A DNA stretch of 64,000 bases from CAYPNF01 sp964411985 (GTDB taxonomy: Bacteria > Verrucomicrobiota > Verrucomicrobiia > Limisphaerales > J093), in NCBI GenBank assembly GCA_964411985.1, contig CAYPNF010000022.1:62001-126000 (forward strand). Reading direction: 5' to 3'. Position 1 is the first letter of the stretch; each line of letters opens with the position of its first letter. The notes beneath the pieces were generated by a model, which worked only from the letters and a program-made list of their open reading frames with translations, made no database searches and was not told where the DNA came from. A program made the translations under genes and the position numbers. Below are positions 1 to 7,211 of this stretch, piece by piece.

Positions 1-479
1 CCCAATGTGCCATGGAAGTCGGTATGGGGTTTGATACGGTTAACCAAGACAATGTGGTCCGCCTTGAGTGCCTCCTCGGAACAGTAGACCGGCACTCCGC
101 TTGGGGTGGTACCGATCAACTCTACCTCCATGGAGGGAGCGAAGGGGACGCCCAGTGACTGAGGAGTCAGGCCGTAACCGGCCAAGAGTCCCATCTGCCC
201 CTCGGCCGTGGCACCCCCGTGACTTCCCATGGCGGGCAGTACGAAAGGTTTGGCTCCTGACGAGGACAGCAGTTGCAGGGTCTTCCTGGCGATCAGCTCA
301 ATTTGGTCGATCCCTCGGCTTCCCAGGCAGAGGGCGATTCGAGCACCGGGTTTGACCGCTGGCAACCAGGAAGCGAGGCCCTGGTGAAGGCATGCTGCGA
401 TGTCCACACCAGGACTGGGCGCTAACCGTTGGCGGATAGGGAACACCTGCGGCAGTTCCATGGTTATTCTCATATTCAT
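1..479 (-). CDS. LarA-like (DUF2088, lactate racemase N-terminal domain) protein, 3'-truncated by window edge
   Basis: On the minus strand an uninterrupted frame of about 159 codons runs from ATG at 479 off the left edge of the window. It reads MNMRITMELPQVFPIRQRL, later AMGSHGGATAEGQ, and near the edge NRIKPHTDFHGTLG. The G-S-H-G-G and N-R-x-K-P-H-T-D-F motifs are characteristic of the lactate-racemase-domain (LarA/DUF2088) superfamily, which in true LarA binds a nickel-pincer cofactor. Many members in Verrucomicrobiota and Planctomycetota are LarA-like proteins with unproven substrates, so I do not assign lactate racemase activity. ATG codons at 473 and 461 are alternative starts, and no strong ribosome-binding site is visible. 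It is divergently oriented from the oxidoreductase gene at 589, with a ~110-bp shared upstream region. Confidence 0.82.
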   Translation of the reverse strand, partial: MNMRITMELPQVFPIRQRLAPSPGVDIAACLHQGLASWLPAVKPGARIALCLGSRGIDQIELIARKTLQLLSSSGAKPFVLPAMGSHGGATAEGQMGLLAGYGLTPQSLGVPFAPSMEVELIGTTPSGVPVYCSEEALKADHIVLVNRIKPHTDFHGTL

Positions 480-588
480 CAGCCGGATAATCTGCCACGA
501 ATACAGCATCGAAACCCGGAAACAAGAAGTAGAAAATGTCGTGGAATCCCAGTTGACAGCGGGCGCAAAAACAGAACAGCATGCCGAC

Positions 589-1986
589 ATGAATCAAGCC
601 AAAGAAAGTCTTTCATCTCGTCGTGAATTCATTGTGAGTACGGGCCGGGTGGCAGCGGTGTCTGCCCTGGCTGGTGTTGCCCTCCCTCATGTCCATGCAG
701 CCGACAGCAGTACCATCCAGGTTGCGCTGGTTGGTTGTGGTGGGCGCGGCACGGGCGCGGCCGCTAATGCCCTTTCCACCAAGCAAGGCCCTGTCAAGCT
801 TGTGGCGATGGCGGATGCGTTCGAAGATCGGCTCCGGTCCAGCTTCGAAAACCTGAAGCAGAACGCTAGTTTTGCGGGTAAACTGGATGTTCCCGCCGAC
901 CGCCAATTCGTGGGTTTTGATGCCTACAAGAAGGCCATGGACTGCCTCAAGCCTGGGGACGTCGTCATCTTTGCGACTCCGCCGGCTTTCCGTTGGGTGC
1001 ACTTCACCTATGCGATTGAAAAGGGTCTGAACGTTTTCATGGAGAAACCGGTGACCGTGGACGGCCCGACATCGAAACGCATGTTCGCCTTAGGGGAGGC
1101 CGCGGCCAAGAAGAACTTGAAGGTGGGAGTCGGGCTCATGTCGCGTCACAGCCGAGCACTCCAAGAGCTGGCAAAACGAGTTCACGACGGTGAACTTGGC
1201 GAGATCATTCTTCAACGAGGCTACCGCATGGACGGCCCGATTGGTTACTTCGCCTCTCTGCCGAAACCTGCCGACATTAGCGACCTGAACTACCAGATCC
1301 GGAGGTTCCACAGTTTCCTCTGGGCCAGTGGCGGCAATTACAGCGACTTCTACATTCATATCGTCGACCATCTGGGCTGGATGAAGAACGCCTGGCCCGT
1401 GAAAGCTCACGCTTTAGGCGGTCGGCATTACCGCCAGAGCCCGGAAGGGATCACGTATGTTGATCAGAACCTAGACACCTATGCGGTGGAGTACACCTAT
1501 GCCGACGGTACTAAGTTTAACTTCGACGGCCGATGCATGACGGGGTGTGCGAGCATGTATTCGAGTTACATGCATGGCACGAAGGGCAGTGCCATTGCTT
1601 CCAAGAGCGGCGATTGTGGCTATCCTTCTGCGATTTTCAAGGGCCAGACTCCCCGCCGGTCGGATATGGTTTGGGAGTCCAAACTCAAGCCCGAAGATCA
1701 AGATCCTTATCAGAACGAGTGGAATGATCTCATGGAAGCAATCCGTGCAGACAAGCCCTATAATGAGGTCAAGTATGGCGTCGAGGCTAGTTTGGTGACG
1801 TCGATGGGACGTATGGCGGCCCACACTGGACAGGAAATCTCCTACGAGGACATGTTGAACTGCGACCATGAGTTTGCCCCTGGTCTGGACAAACTGACCA
1901 AGGACTCTCCAGCACCGTTGGTCGCTGCGGCCAACGGCAGATACCCTGTGCCCCAGCCTGGTATCGTTCGCAACCGGGAATACTAA
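589..1986 (+). CDS. Gfo/Idh/MocA family oxidoreductase with Tat signal
   Basis: This is a predicted exported NAD(P)-dependent dehydrogenase of the Gfo/Idh/MocA family (465 aa). I start it at ATG 589 because that places a twin-arginine leader, SRREFIVSTG followed by a hydrophobic stretch ending in PHVHAAD, at the N-terminus; the frame is open further upstream and GTG 541 is possible. The Rossmann fold starts with VALVGCGGRGTGAA (dinucleotide binding), and the family lysine lies in FMEKPVTVDG. The C-terminal half is the usual alpha/beta substrate domain. Secreted members are abundant in Verrucomicrobiota and usually act on sugars or cyclitols, but the substrate cannot be read from the sequence. 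A strong terminator follows at 2037, so it is probably monocistronic. Confidence 0.9.
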   Translation: MNQAKESLSSRREFIVSTGRVAAVSALAGVALPHVHAADSSTIQVALVGCGGRGTGAAANALSTKQGPVKLVAMADAFEDRLRSSFENLKQNASFAGKLDVPADRQFVGFDAYKKAMDCLKPGDVVIFATPPAFRWVHFTYAIEKGLNVFMEKPVTVDGPTSKRMFALGEAAAKKNLKVGVGLMSRHSRALQELAKRVHDGELGEIILQRGYRMDGPIGYFASLPKPADISDLNYQIRRFHSFLWASGGNYSDFYIHIVDHLGWMKNAWPVKAHALGGRHYRQSPEGITYVDQNLDTYAVEYTYADGTKFNFDGRCMTGCASMYSSYMHGTKGSAIASKSGDCGYPSAIFKGQTPRRSDMVWESKLKPEDQDPYQNEWNDLMEAIRADKPYNEVKYGVEASLVTSMGRMAAHTGQEISYEDMLNCDHEFAPGLDKLTKDSPAPLVAAANGRYPVPQPGIVRNREY

Positions 1987-2036
1987 GCAACCGCTTACGC
2001 TGCCTTCTCTTAAAGAAGCAGCAGAGAGACCTTCTG

Positions 2037-2069
2037 CTGGCTTGGCTTGAGGCCAAGCCAGCTTTTTTT
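2037..2069 (+). terminator. Rho-independent terminator after the Gfo/Idh/MocA gene
   Basis: A perfect 10-bp stem CTGGCTTGGC / GCCAAGCCAG with a 5-nt loop is followed by C and seven T residues. It lies 50 bp beyond the stop codon of the oxidoreductase gene. Confidence 0.9.
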
Positions 2070-2374
2070 GCGGTGCGCAGGCAAAGACTGTGGAGTCGGA
2101 GAGGCGTGTTTTCGCCTGATTAGGGTGTAACAGAACTCGGAATCGGGGAGCTATCTTTCCCCATCCATTTCACCCTGCGCAGCAGCAGCTTAAAGAGTTT
2201 TTAGCTGAGCTTCTCACGCCTAGCGTATCATGCCGTGGAATGGGAGTCGTGTGACACTCCATGTGAGATTAGATGAATGAATCTTGCTGATTTTGGAGGA
2301 TCCGATTTCACTGGCGTTTTCCTCACCTACGGTTCCACTATCCTTAGTTGACGGGTAAAAACCCGCTTTTAACG
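2070..2374. other. Intergenic stretch without recognised gene
   Basis: About 300 bp between the terminator and the zinc-ribbon gene. I see no convincing ORF or named RNA. It must carry the promoter for the next gene, but no consensus sigma70 boxes stand out. Confidence 0.4.
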
Positions 2375-2758
2375 ATGAAAATCATTCAGCGTTTGTTTGA
2401 CCTTCAGGAACTGGAAATGGGATCGCAGTCGGCGTCTCCGGAAGCCCGGCAGTTGATCAGTATGATACGCAAGGAAGTGCCGGAACCGATCTTGGGTCAC
2501 TACGACCGGCTCTTGGCGCGGGGCAAGAAAGGGGTCGCACAGGTTCGTAAAGGCGTCTGTTCTGGTTGCCAGATGAGACTGGCCTCGGGTTCGTATGCCA
2601 CCTTGCTGCGCGATGACGACATCGCCATGTGCGATACCTGTGGAAGATACATGTTGCTGGTTCCCGAATCGCCTGTAGCCGCGACTTCCGCTCCTAGCCA
2701 AAAGCCCACCAAACCCCGCGGGCGCAGGAAGAAAGCCGCAGAGGTGCAGACAATCTAA
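2375..2758 (+). CDS. C4-type zinc-ribbon protein
   Basis: A 127-aa protein beginning MKIIQRLFDLQELEMGS. The frame could also start at TTG 2348, but ATG 2375 is preferred. The N-terminal half is helical. It is followed by a four-cysteine zinc ribbon, VCSGCQMRL and later MCDTCGRYM (CxxC-x23-CxxC), and a basic, proline/lysine-rich tail (KPRGRRKKAA). The layout resembles the CT398/zf-RING_7 type C4 zinc-ribbon proteins, which usually carry an N-terminal coiled coil and are proposed to bind nucleic acids; the coiled coil is short here. After the TAA the same frame stays open for another 75 codons without a start codon. Confidence 0.75.
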   Translation: MKIIQRLFDLQELEMGSQSASPEARQLISMIRKEVPEPILGHYDRLLARGKKGVAQVRKGVCSGCQMRLASGSYATLLRDDDIAMCDTCGRYMLLVPESPVAATSAPSQKPTKPRGRRKKAAEVQTI

Positions 2759-3055
2759 GCCACACCTAGTTCCCGCTCCAGGGCTTCTGCTACGGTTGCC
2801 CGTTTCCGTGACAACTCCCATCAGGCATGCGAGCAGGTGGGTTCCTATTGGGACGCGGTGCTCGGGCAGGTCAAGGCCGTTTTGGAAAGGAAAGCCCACC
2901 AGCATGTTGGAACAATCCGAAACAAACCCGGCGTGGACGCAAGCTCAAACCATGATGGCCGGACCGATCGCTTCGAGGCCTGAGTCCCTTCAATCCTGTT
3001 TCGTTAGGCTGCATTCTGGGTTGCAGTCGGGACTCGGGTCGGGTACTTAAGCCGT
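2759..3055. other. Intergenic stretch between zinc-ribbon gene and pta
   Basis: In the frame of the upstream gene, reading continues from its TAA to a TGA at 2981-2983 (75 codons, containing RFRDNSHQACEQVGSYW) but has no plausible start. In some bacteria genes of this zinc-ribbon type sit beside rnpB, so I looked for RNase P RNA; its conserved GAGGAAAGTC core and distal ACAGAA block are absent on both strands. No function assigned. Confidence 0.35.
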
Positions 3056-4108
3056 ATGCGCTTTATTGGCAGCGTTATAGAAAAACTGCAGCGGCACCCC
3101 AAGCGGGTCGTTTTTCCCGAGGGTACCGAGCCTCGGGTCCTTCAGGCCGCCCGCCAGTTTCACTCGCTGCGGTTGGGTGTGCCCATCTTGCTCGGAGACC
3201 GGACGAAGGTGAAAGAGGCAGCAGCTCAACTGAACGTTTCACTGGAAGGAGTTCGTATCATCAACCCGGTTGAGAGCGATGAACTGGATTCTTTTGTGAA
3301 ACGTTTTGAGGCGTTGCGCCGCTCCAAAGGTGTCAAAGAGAAGGAAGCGCGCGAGGCCATGGTGAAGCCCAACTATTTTGGAGCGATGATGGTCGCAATG
3401 CACCAGGCAGATGGCCTGGTGTCTGGCACGAACGAAATCACCGGCAGCGTCCTTCGGCCTCTTTTCCAGGTCATCAAAGTGGCGCCACAAGCCAGGACGG
3501 CTTCCAGCTGCATGGTGATGGAGGTTGAGGATTCCCGGTTTGGGGAGCAGGGCGTTGTATTCATGGCCGACTGCGGCGTGATTCCCGAGCCCACGGTGGA
3601 TCAGATGGCAGATATCGCGGTGTCAGCGGCTCAACTCGCAAGGCAGTTGCTGAATGTGCGTCCACGCGTGGCGATGCTGTCCTACTCCACCAAAGGGAGC
3701 GCGACTCACCCCAGTATCATGAAGGTACAGGCAGCCGTGGCGCTCGCGGCCCAGAGAGCTCATGAGAAACGCTTGGAATGCGATTTCGACGGCGAACTCC
3801 AAGTGGATGCAGCCCTCGTGCCCGACATCGCTGAGAGAAAGCTGCCAGACAGCAAGGTTGCGGGACGAGCCAACGTGCTGATCTTTCCCGATCTGAACTC
3901 GGGAAACATCGGAAGTAAGCTGGTTCAGCATGTGGCTCGCGCGAACGCTTATGGGCAGATTCTGATGGGCTTGGATCGCCCTGCCGCTGATGTTTCGCGA
4001 GGCTCGAACGCCCACGACATTCTCGGGGTCGCCGCCATTGTGGGTGTGCAGGCGATCGAATATGGTACCCTCTACCCCGGCTCGGGACAGACCCTTCCCG
4101 GGGACTGA
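3056..4108 (+). CDS. pta: Phosphate acetyltransferase (catalytic domain)
   Basis: A 350-aa enzyme converting acetyl-CoA and phosphate to acetyl phosphate and CoA. It consists solely of the PTA_PTB catalytic domain: KRVVFPEGTEPRVLQAA at the N-terminus, the substrate region DGLVSGTNEITGSVLRPL, the MLSYSTKGSA loop and the C-terminal LIFPDLNSGNIGSKL segment are all typical. Its length matches the short bacterial Pta. The N-terminal regulatory part found in long Pta proteins such as that of E. coli is encoded separately in the next gene, 22 bp downstream, which implies co-transcription. No acetate kinase gene is visible in the window. Confidence 0.93.
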   Translation: MRFIGSVIEKLQRHPKRVVFPEGTEPRVLQAARQFHSLRLGVPILLGDRTKVKEAAAQLNVSLEGVRIINPVESDELDSFVKRFEALRRSKGVKEKEAREAMVKPNYFGAMMVAMHQADGLVSGTNEITGSVLRPLFQVIKVAPQARTASSCMVMEVEDSRFGEQGVVFMADCGVIPEPTVDQMADIAVSAAQLARQLLNVRPRVAMLSYSTKGSATHPSIMKVQAAVALAAQRAHEKRLECDFDGELQVDAALVPDIAERKLPDSKVAGRANVLIFPDLNSGNIGSKLVQHVARANAYGQILMGLDRPAADVSRGSNAHDILGVAAIVGVQAIEYGTLYPGSGQTLPGD

Positions 4109-4130
4109 AGAGGGAAGACAGAAGATACCC

Positions 4131-5225
4131 GTGAACTCATCGACCCCCAGGCTGTTTATTGCCGCCACCCGGCAGAATGATGGCAAGACCACCACCTCTC
4201 TTGGTTTGGTGTCTGCGCTCCAGCATTTCTATCCGCGGATTGGATACATCAAGCCCGTCGGCCAGCGTTTCATCCAGGTAGAGCAACAGAAGATTGACGA
4301 GGACACGATCCTCATGGACCGGGTCTACAAATTGAACTGTCCCTTGGTGGACATGAGCCCTATTGCGGTGGAGCCCGACTTCACGCGGCGGTATCTGGAG
4401 TGCTCCAACTATGAGGCCTTGGTGAAGCGGATTCAGAAGGCTTTTGATCGAGTCTCTTGGGAGAAGGACTTCGTTCTCTGCGAAGGTTCTGGCCACGCGG
4501 GTGTGGGGTCGGTATTCGATCTCTCCAACGCCACCGTGGCCAAATTGCTTGGCGCCAAGGTCATCATAGTCTCCCAAGGAGGGATCGGGCGGCCCATTGA
4601 CGAAGTTGCCCTCAACCAGGCGCTTTTTGAAAAAGAAGGCGTGGAGATCGTCGGCGTCATTATTAACAAGGTGCTGCCAGAGAAGATCGATTTCATTACC
4701 GAATTCGCACGCAAAGGACTCAAACGCAAAGGTTTGGAGTTATTGGGAGTTTTGCCGCACCAGCGGATCCTTTGTAGTCCCACAATCGATTTAATCTGCG
4801 AAGAATTGGATGCTGAAGTACTGAACGAAGGCATTCATAAACAGACACTTGTGGAAGAAGTCGTGGTGGGAGCTATGGGGGTGACCCAGGCGCTGAACTT
4901 CTTCCGCAAAGGTGTGCTCATCATTACGCCTGGAGATCGGGAAGACATTGTGCTCGCCGCTGCCACCACGCTTTTTGGTGAGGAGGGCGAAGGCCTCGCA
5001 GGGATCGTGCTTACAGGTGATGCGCGGCCTTCCGCCAGCGTGATGAAGGTCGTCAGGCAGTTTCCCTTCCCAGTGCTCTTGACAAAAGCTGATAGTTACC
5101 GCGTGGCTTCTCGGGTGCACGACCTCACCGTCAAGACCCGCCCCGGTGATGCGGAAAAGATTCAGCTTATCCGTGACCTGATTGCGAAGCACGTTGATGT
5201 GAGAAAAATCCTACGCGCTCTCTGA
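4131..5225 (+). CDS. Phosphotransacetylase-family regulatory protein (BioD-like P-loop plus DRTGG domain)
   Basis: A 364-aa protein. GTG 4131 is chosen as the start because it directly precedes the conserved STPRLFIAATRQNDGKTTTS, whose P-loop resembles dethiobiotin synthetase (BioD). GGIGRPIDEVALN and GVIINKVLPEK follow in the NTPase domain. The C-terminal third contains AMGVTQALNFFRKGVLIIT, as in DRTGG domains. BioD-like plus DRTGG is the architecture of the N-terminal region of long phosphate acetyltransferases. Here it is a free-standing gene immediately after catalytic pta, so it probably senses nucleotides or modulates Pta in trans; that role is inferred. A GGGAAG motif lies about 13 nt upstream of the GTG. 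Confidence 0.85.
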   Translation: MNSSTPRLFIAATRQNDGKTTTSLGLVSALQHFYPRIGYIKPVGQRFIQVEQQKIDEDTILMDRVYKLNCPLVDMSPIAVEPDFTRRYLECSNYEALVKRIQKAFDRVSWEKDFVLCEGSGHAGVGSVFDLSNATVAKLLGAKVIIVSQGGIGRPIDEVALNQALFEKEGVEIVGVIINKVLPEKIDFITEFARKGLKRKGLELLGVLPHQRILCSPTIDLICEELDAEVLNEGIHKQTLVEEVVVGAMGVTQALNFFRKGVLIITPGDREDIVLAAATTLFGEEGEGLAGIVLTGDARPSASVMKVVRQFPFPVLLTKADSYRVASRVHDLTVKTRPGDAEKIQLIRDLIAKHVDVRKILRAL

Positions 5226-5287
5226 ACGCCGGCGGACCCACGATTCTGCATATGGCCTCGGAGATCGCCTTCTTGAAAGGTACACCC

Positions 5288-6397
5288 ATGACAAAGAACT
5301 TGATTGACCGCCTTAACCGCTCGCTCGCTCAACTGCCGGTATATCAGCCTGGAAGACCCATCGAGGAAGTTGCGCGGGAGTTGGGCATGGCACCAGAGGG
5401 GATCATCAAACTGGCGTCGAACGAAAATCCGTCGGGGCCTTCTCCGAAAGCGGTCCAAGCCATGCGAAAAGCGGCTGATCAGATGCATCTGTATCCTGAT
5501 GGGAACGCTTTCTACCTCAAAGGGCGCTTAGCGCGCCACCTGGAAGTGCAGCCCACGAATCTCATCATTGGCAATGGGTCGAATGAGATCTTGGAGTTTC
5601 TCGGACACGCCTTTCTCCGAGACGGACTCGAAGCCGTCGTCTCGCAGTACTGTTTTGCGGTCTACCCGATCGTCACTCACCTGTTCGGGGGGCGGTTGGT
5701 GGTGGTTCCAGCCAAGAATCTAGGACACGACCTGTGCGCCATGCAGAGAGCGGTCACGGCTGATACCTCGGTTGTCTTCATCGGCAATCCAAATAACCCA
5801 ACAGGGACACTCATCCCTGAAGACGATTTGGTTAGGTTCATTCAGGAGATGCCTCCGCATGTCCTGGTTGTAGTCGATGAAGCTTATATCGAGTTCTTGG
5901 ACAAACCCCTCAACTTGATACCTGCAGTCAAGGATGGACGATTCCCGAATGTCCTGCTGATCCGTACTTTTTCGAAGATCTACGGCCTGGCTGGCCTTCG
6001 AGTGGGATACGGTATCGGGCAAACCGATTTGATCGCCGCGTTCGAGAAGATTCGTCAACCGTTTAACAGCAACGCCATGGCGCAGGCTGCCGCTCTAGCC
6101 GCCCTGGAGGACGACGAACACGTCGAGCGCACACGGAGTCTGAATCGCGCTGGGCTCAAACAGCTTACTTTGGGATTCGCTAAGCTGGGGCTCGATTTCG
6201 TGCCTTCATACGCCAATTTCATTCTCCTCCGTGTGGGGGATGGCCAGAAGGTCTTCGCTGGCTTGCAGTCCCGGGGGATTATTGTTCGCCCGATGGCGGG
6301 TTACGGTCTTGGGGAATACATCAGGATCACCGTCGGCACCTCTCAGGAGAACGAGCGATGCCTCCAGAGCCTTTCGGAAGTGATCTCGGTAAGGTGA
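5288..6397 (+). CDS. hisC: Histidinol-phosphate aminotransferase (class I/II PLP enzyme)
   Basis: A 369-aa fold-type I PLP aminotransferase. HisC features seen are IKLASNENPSGPSPKA, the YPDGNAFYLKGRLA segment, IGNGSNEILEF (cofactor phosphate loop), FIGNPNNPTGT, VVVDEAYIEF (Asp of the cofactor ring) and the Schiff-base lysine in TFSKIYGLAGLRVGYG. ATG 5288 is preferred over the upstream in-frame ATG 5252 since it starts just before the conserved region and has GAAAGG upstream. Biochemically it would convert imidazole-acetol phosphate and glutamate to histidinol phosphate. Such enzymes sometimes act on aromatic amino acids, and no other his genes are adjacent, so the exact substrate is not fixed. 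It follows the pta pair by 62 bp. Confidence 0.88.
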   Translation: MTKNLIDRLNRSLAQLPVYQPGRPIEEVARELGMAPEGIIKLASNENPSGPSPKAVQAMRKAADQMHLYPDGNAFYLKGRLARHLEVQPTNLIIGNGSNEILEFLGHAFLRDGLEAVVSQYCFAVYPIVTHLFGGRLVVVPAKNLGHDLCAMQRAVTADTSVVFIGNPNNPTGTLIPEDDLVRFIQEMPPHVLVVVDEAYIEFLDKPLNLIPAVKDGRFPNVLLIRTFSKIYGLAGLRVGYGIGQTDLIAAFEKIRQPFNSNAMAQAAALAALEDDEHVERTRSLNRAGLKQLTLGFAKLGLDFVPSYANFILLRVGDGQKVFAGLQSRGIIVRPMAGYGLGEYIRITVGTSQENERCLQSLSEVISVR

Positions 6398-6406
6398 GCT
6401 TGAACG

Positions 6407-6525
6407 GGTTTCCCTAGCAAAACACTAGGGCGAAACCACTCCTTCGAAAAAGGAGATTCGGGCAGCAGACGCCAAGGAGGTGGGGGTGGGGGACCCCGCT
6501 GAAGAAACGTACCGCTACCCGAATC
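6407..6525 (+). ncRNA. Candidate structured RNA (multi-hairpin) downstream of hisC
   Basis: Starting 10 bp after the hisC stop, three consecutive helices are visible. First, GGTTTCCCTAG (6407-6417) pairs with CTAGGGCGAAACC (6425-6437), leaving a GC bulge. Second, CTCCTT/AAGGAG lies at 6439-6455. Third, GATTCGGG (6455-6462) pairs perfectly with CCCGAATC (6518-6525) and is extended on the inside by CAGC (6463-6466)/GCTG (6498-6501). There is no trailing T-run, so it is not a simple terminator. It matches no riboswitch, SRP RNA, 6S or tmRNA signature known to me. It could be an hisC 3'-UTR element or an independent small RNA. Confidence 0.35.
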
Positions 6526-6811
6526 AAAACTAAACGGAATATAGTATGGCGAAGCGGGAGTGTCAACTAGCAGTTCCGAGGCTAAGTACTGTAAAAGGAA
6601 CATGTCCATGTGGATCTATTGGCGGGAGGCAAGAATCCTCGCGCGGGTATGCGATGATTTCGGATTCCCGGCACCCTTCACCGAAAGAAAACGAGCCTCT
6701 TCTTCCCTCAGCAACGAGGGTGCTGAAAAGGGATGGTGACTCTCTCGGAAACCCATTCACTTGGGAAACTTGTGCTTGACGGATCAAGCCATTCCTGTTG
6801 GATTCAGGCCC
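6526..6811. other. Intergenic stretch without recognised gene
   Basis: About 285 bp between the candidate RNA and the lipoprotein gene. The short ORFs here (for example around 6546-6779) have no coding character. TTGACG near 6776 could be a -35 box for the lipoprotein gene, but no good -10 follows. Confidence 0.35.
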
Positions 6812-7192
6812 ATGAAAAGCAAAGTCTTAGCTTGGATTGCCTGCCTGGCACTGACAGTTGTGTTTAGTGGATGTTATCGCTCTGTCGAGGGGCGTACCCG
6901 CGCGGGAATGCCACTTTCGAAGGATCGGATCGAAAGCCGCTACGAACGATCTGTAGATCAGCTGTTTGCCGCCGCGAAGCAGGTGTTAGGCTTCAACGGG
7001 ACGTTGACCTTGGAGAATACGATCAACAAGACGCTTGAGGCAAAGATCGATACGAATACCGTATGGGTCAGGGTGGACGAAGTAGAACCGAACATCGCGC
7101 GGATCATCGTTCAAGCGCGCAAGAAGGGCGGGACTTCGAATATTGCCTTGGCGAGTGAGATCGATAAGCAAATCGCCCTGCAACTGAAATAG
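6812..7192 (+). CDS. Small lipoprotein, DUF3568-like
   Basis: A 126-aa protein starting MKSKVLAWIACLALTVVF and reaching a lipobox-like FSGC with Cys near residue 22, so it is predicted to be lipid-anchored in the cell envelope. The mature part resembles DUF3568-type proteins: a short region typified by YERSVDQLFAAAKQVL, then alternating beta strands ending in ASEIDKQIALQLK. The function of that family is unknown. It converges with the TPR gene on the other strand. Its likely terminator (7287-7314) lies inside the 3' end of that opposing gene. Confidence 0.7.
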   Translation: MKSKVLAWIACLALTVVFSGCYRSVEGRTRAGMPLSKDRIESRYERSVDQLFAAAKQVLGFNGTLTLENTINKTLEAKIDTNTVWVRVDEVEPNIARIIVQARKKGGTSNIALASEIDKQIALQLK

Positions 7193-7211
7193 CAGTTGTT
7201 CCTGAGCCTTT

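Noticed and set aside
2759..3055. RNase P RNA gene (rnpB) next to the zinc-ribbon gene
   Set aside because: The conserved GAGGAAAGTC core and ACAGAA block are missing on both strands, and the gap is too short for a complete P RNA.
6407..6525. SRP RNA, 6S RNA, tmRNA or a known riboswitch
   Set aside because: The hallmark sequences (for example GGAAGGAAGCAGCC of SRP helix 8, or a CCA-ending tmRNA acceptor) are absent, so only an unnamed structured RNA is proposed.
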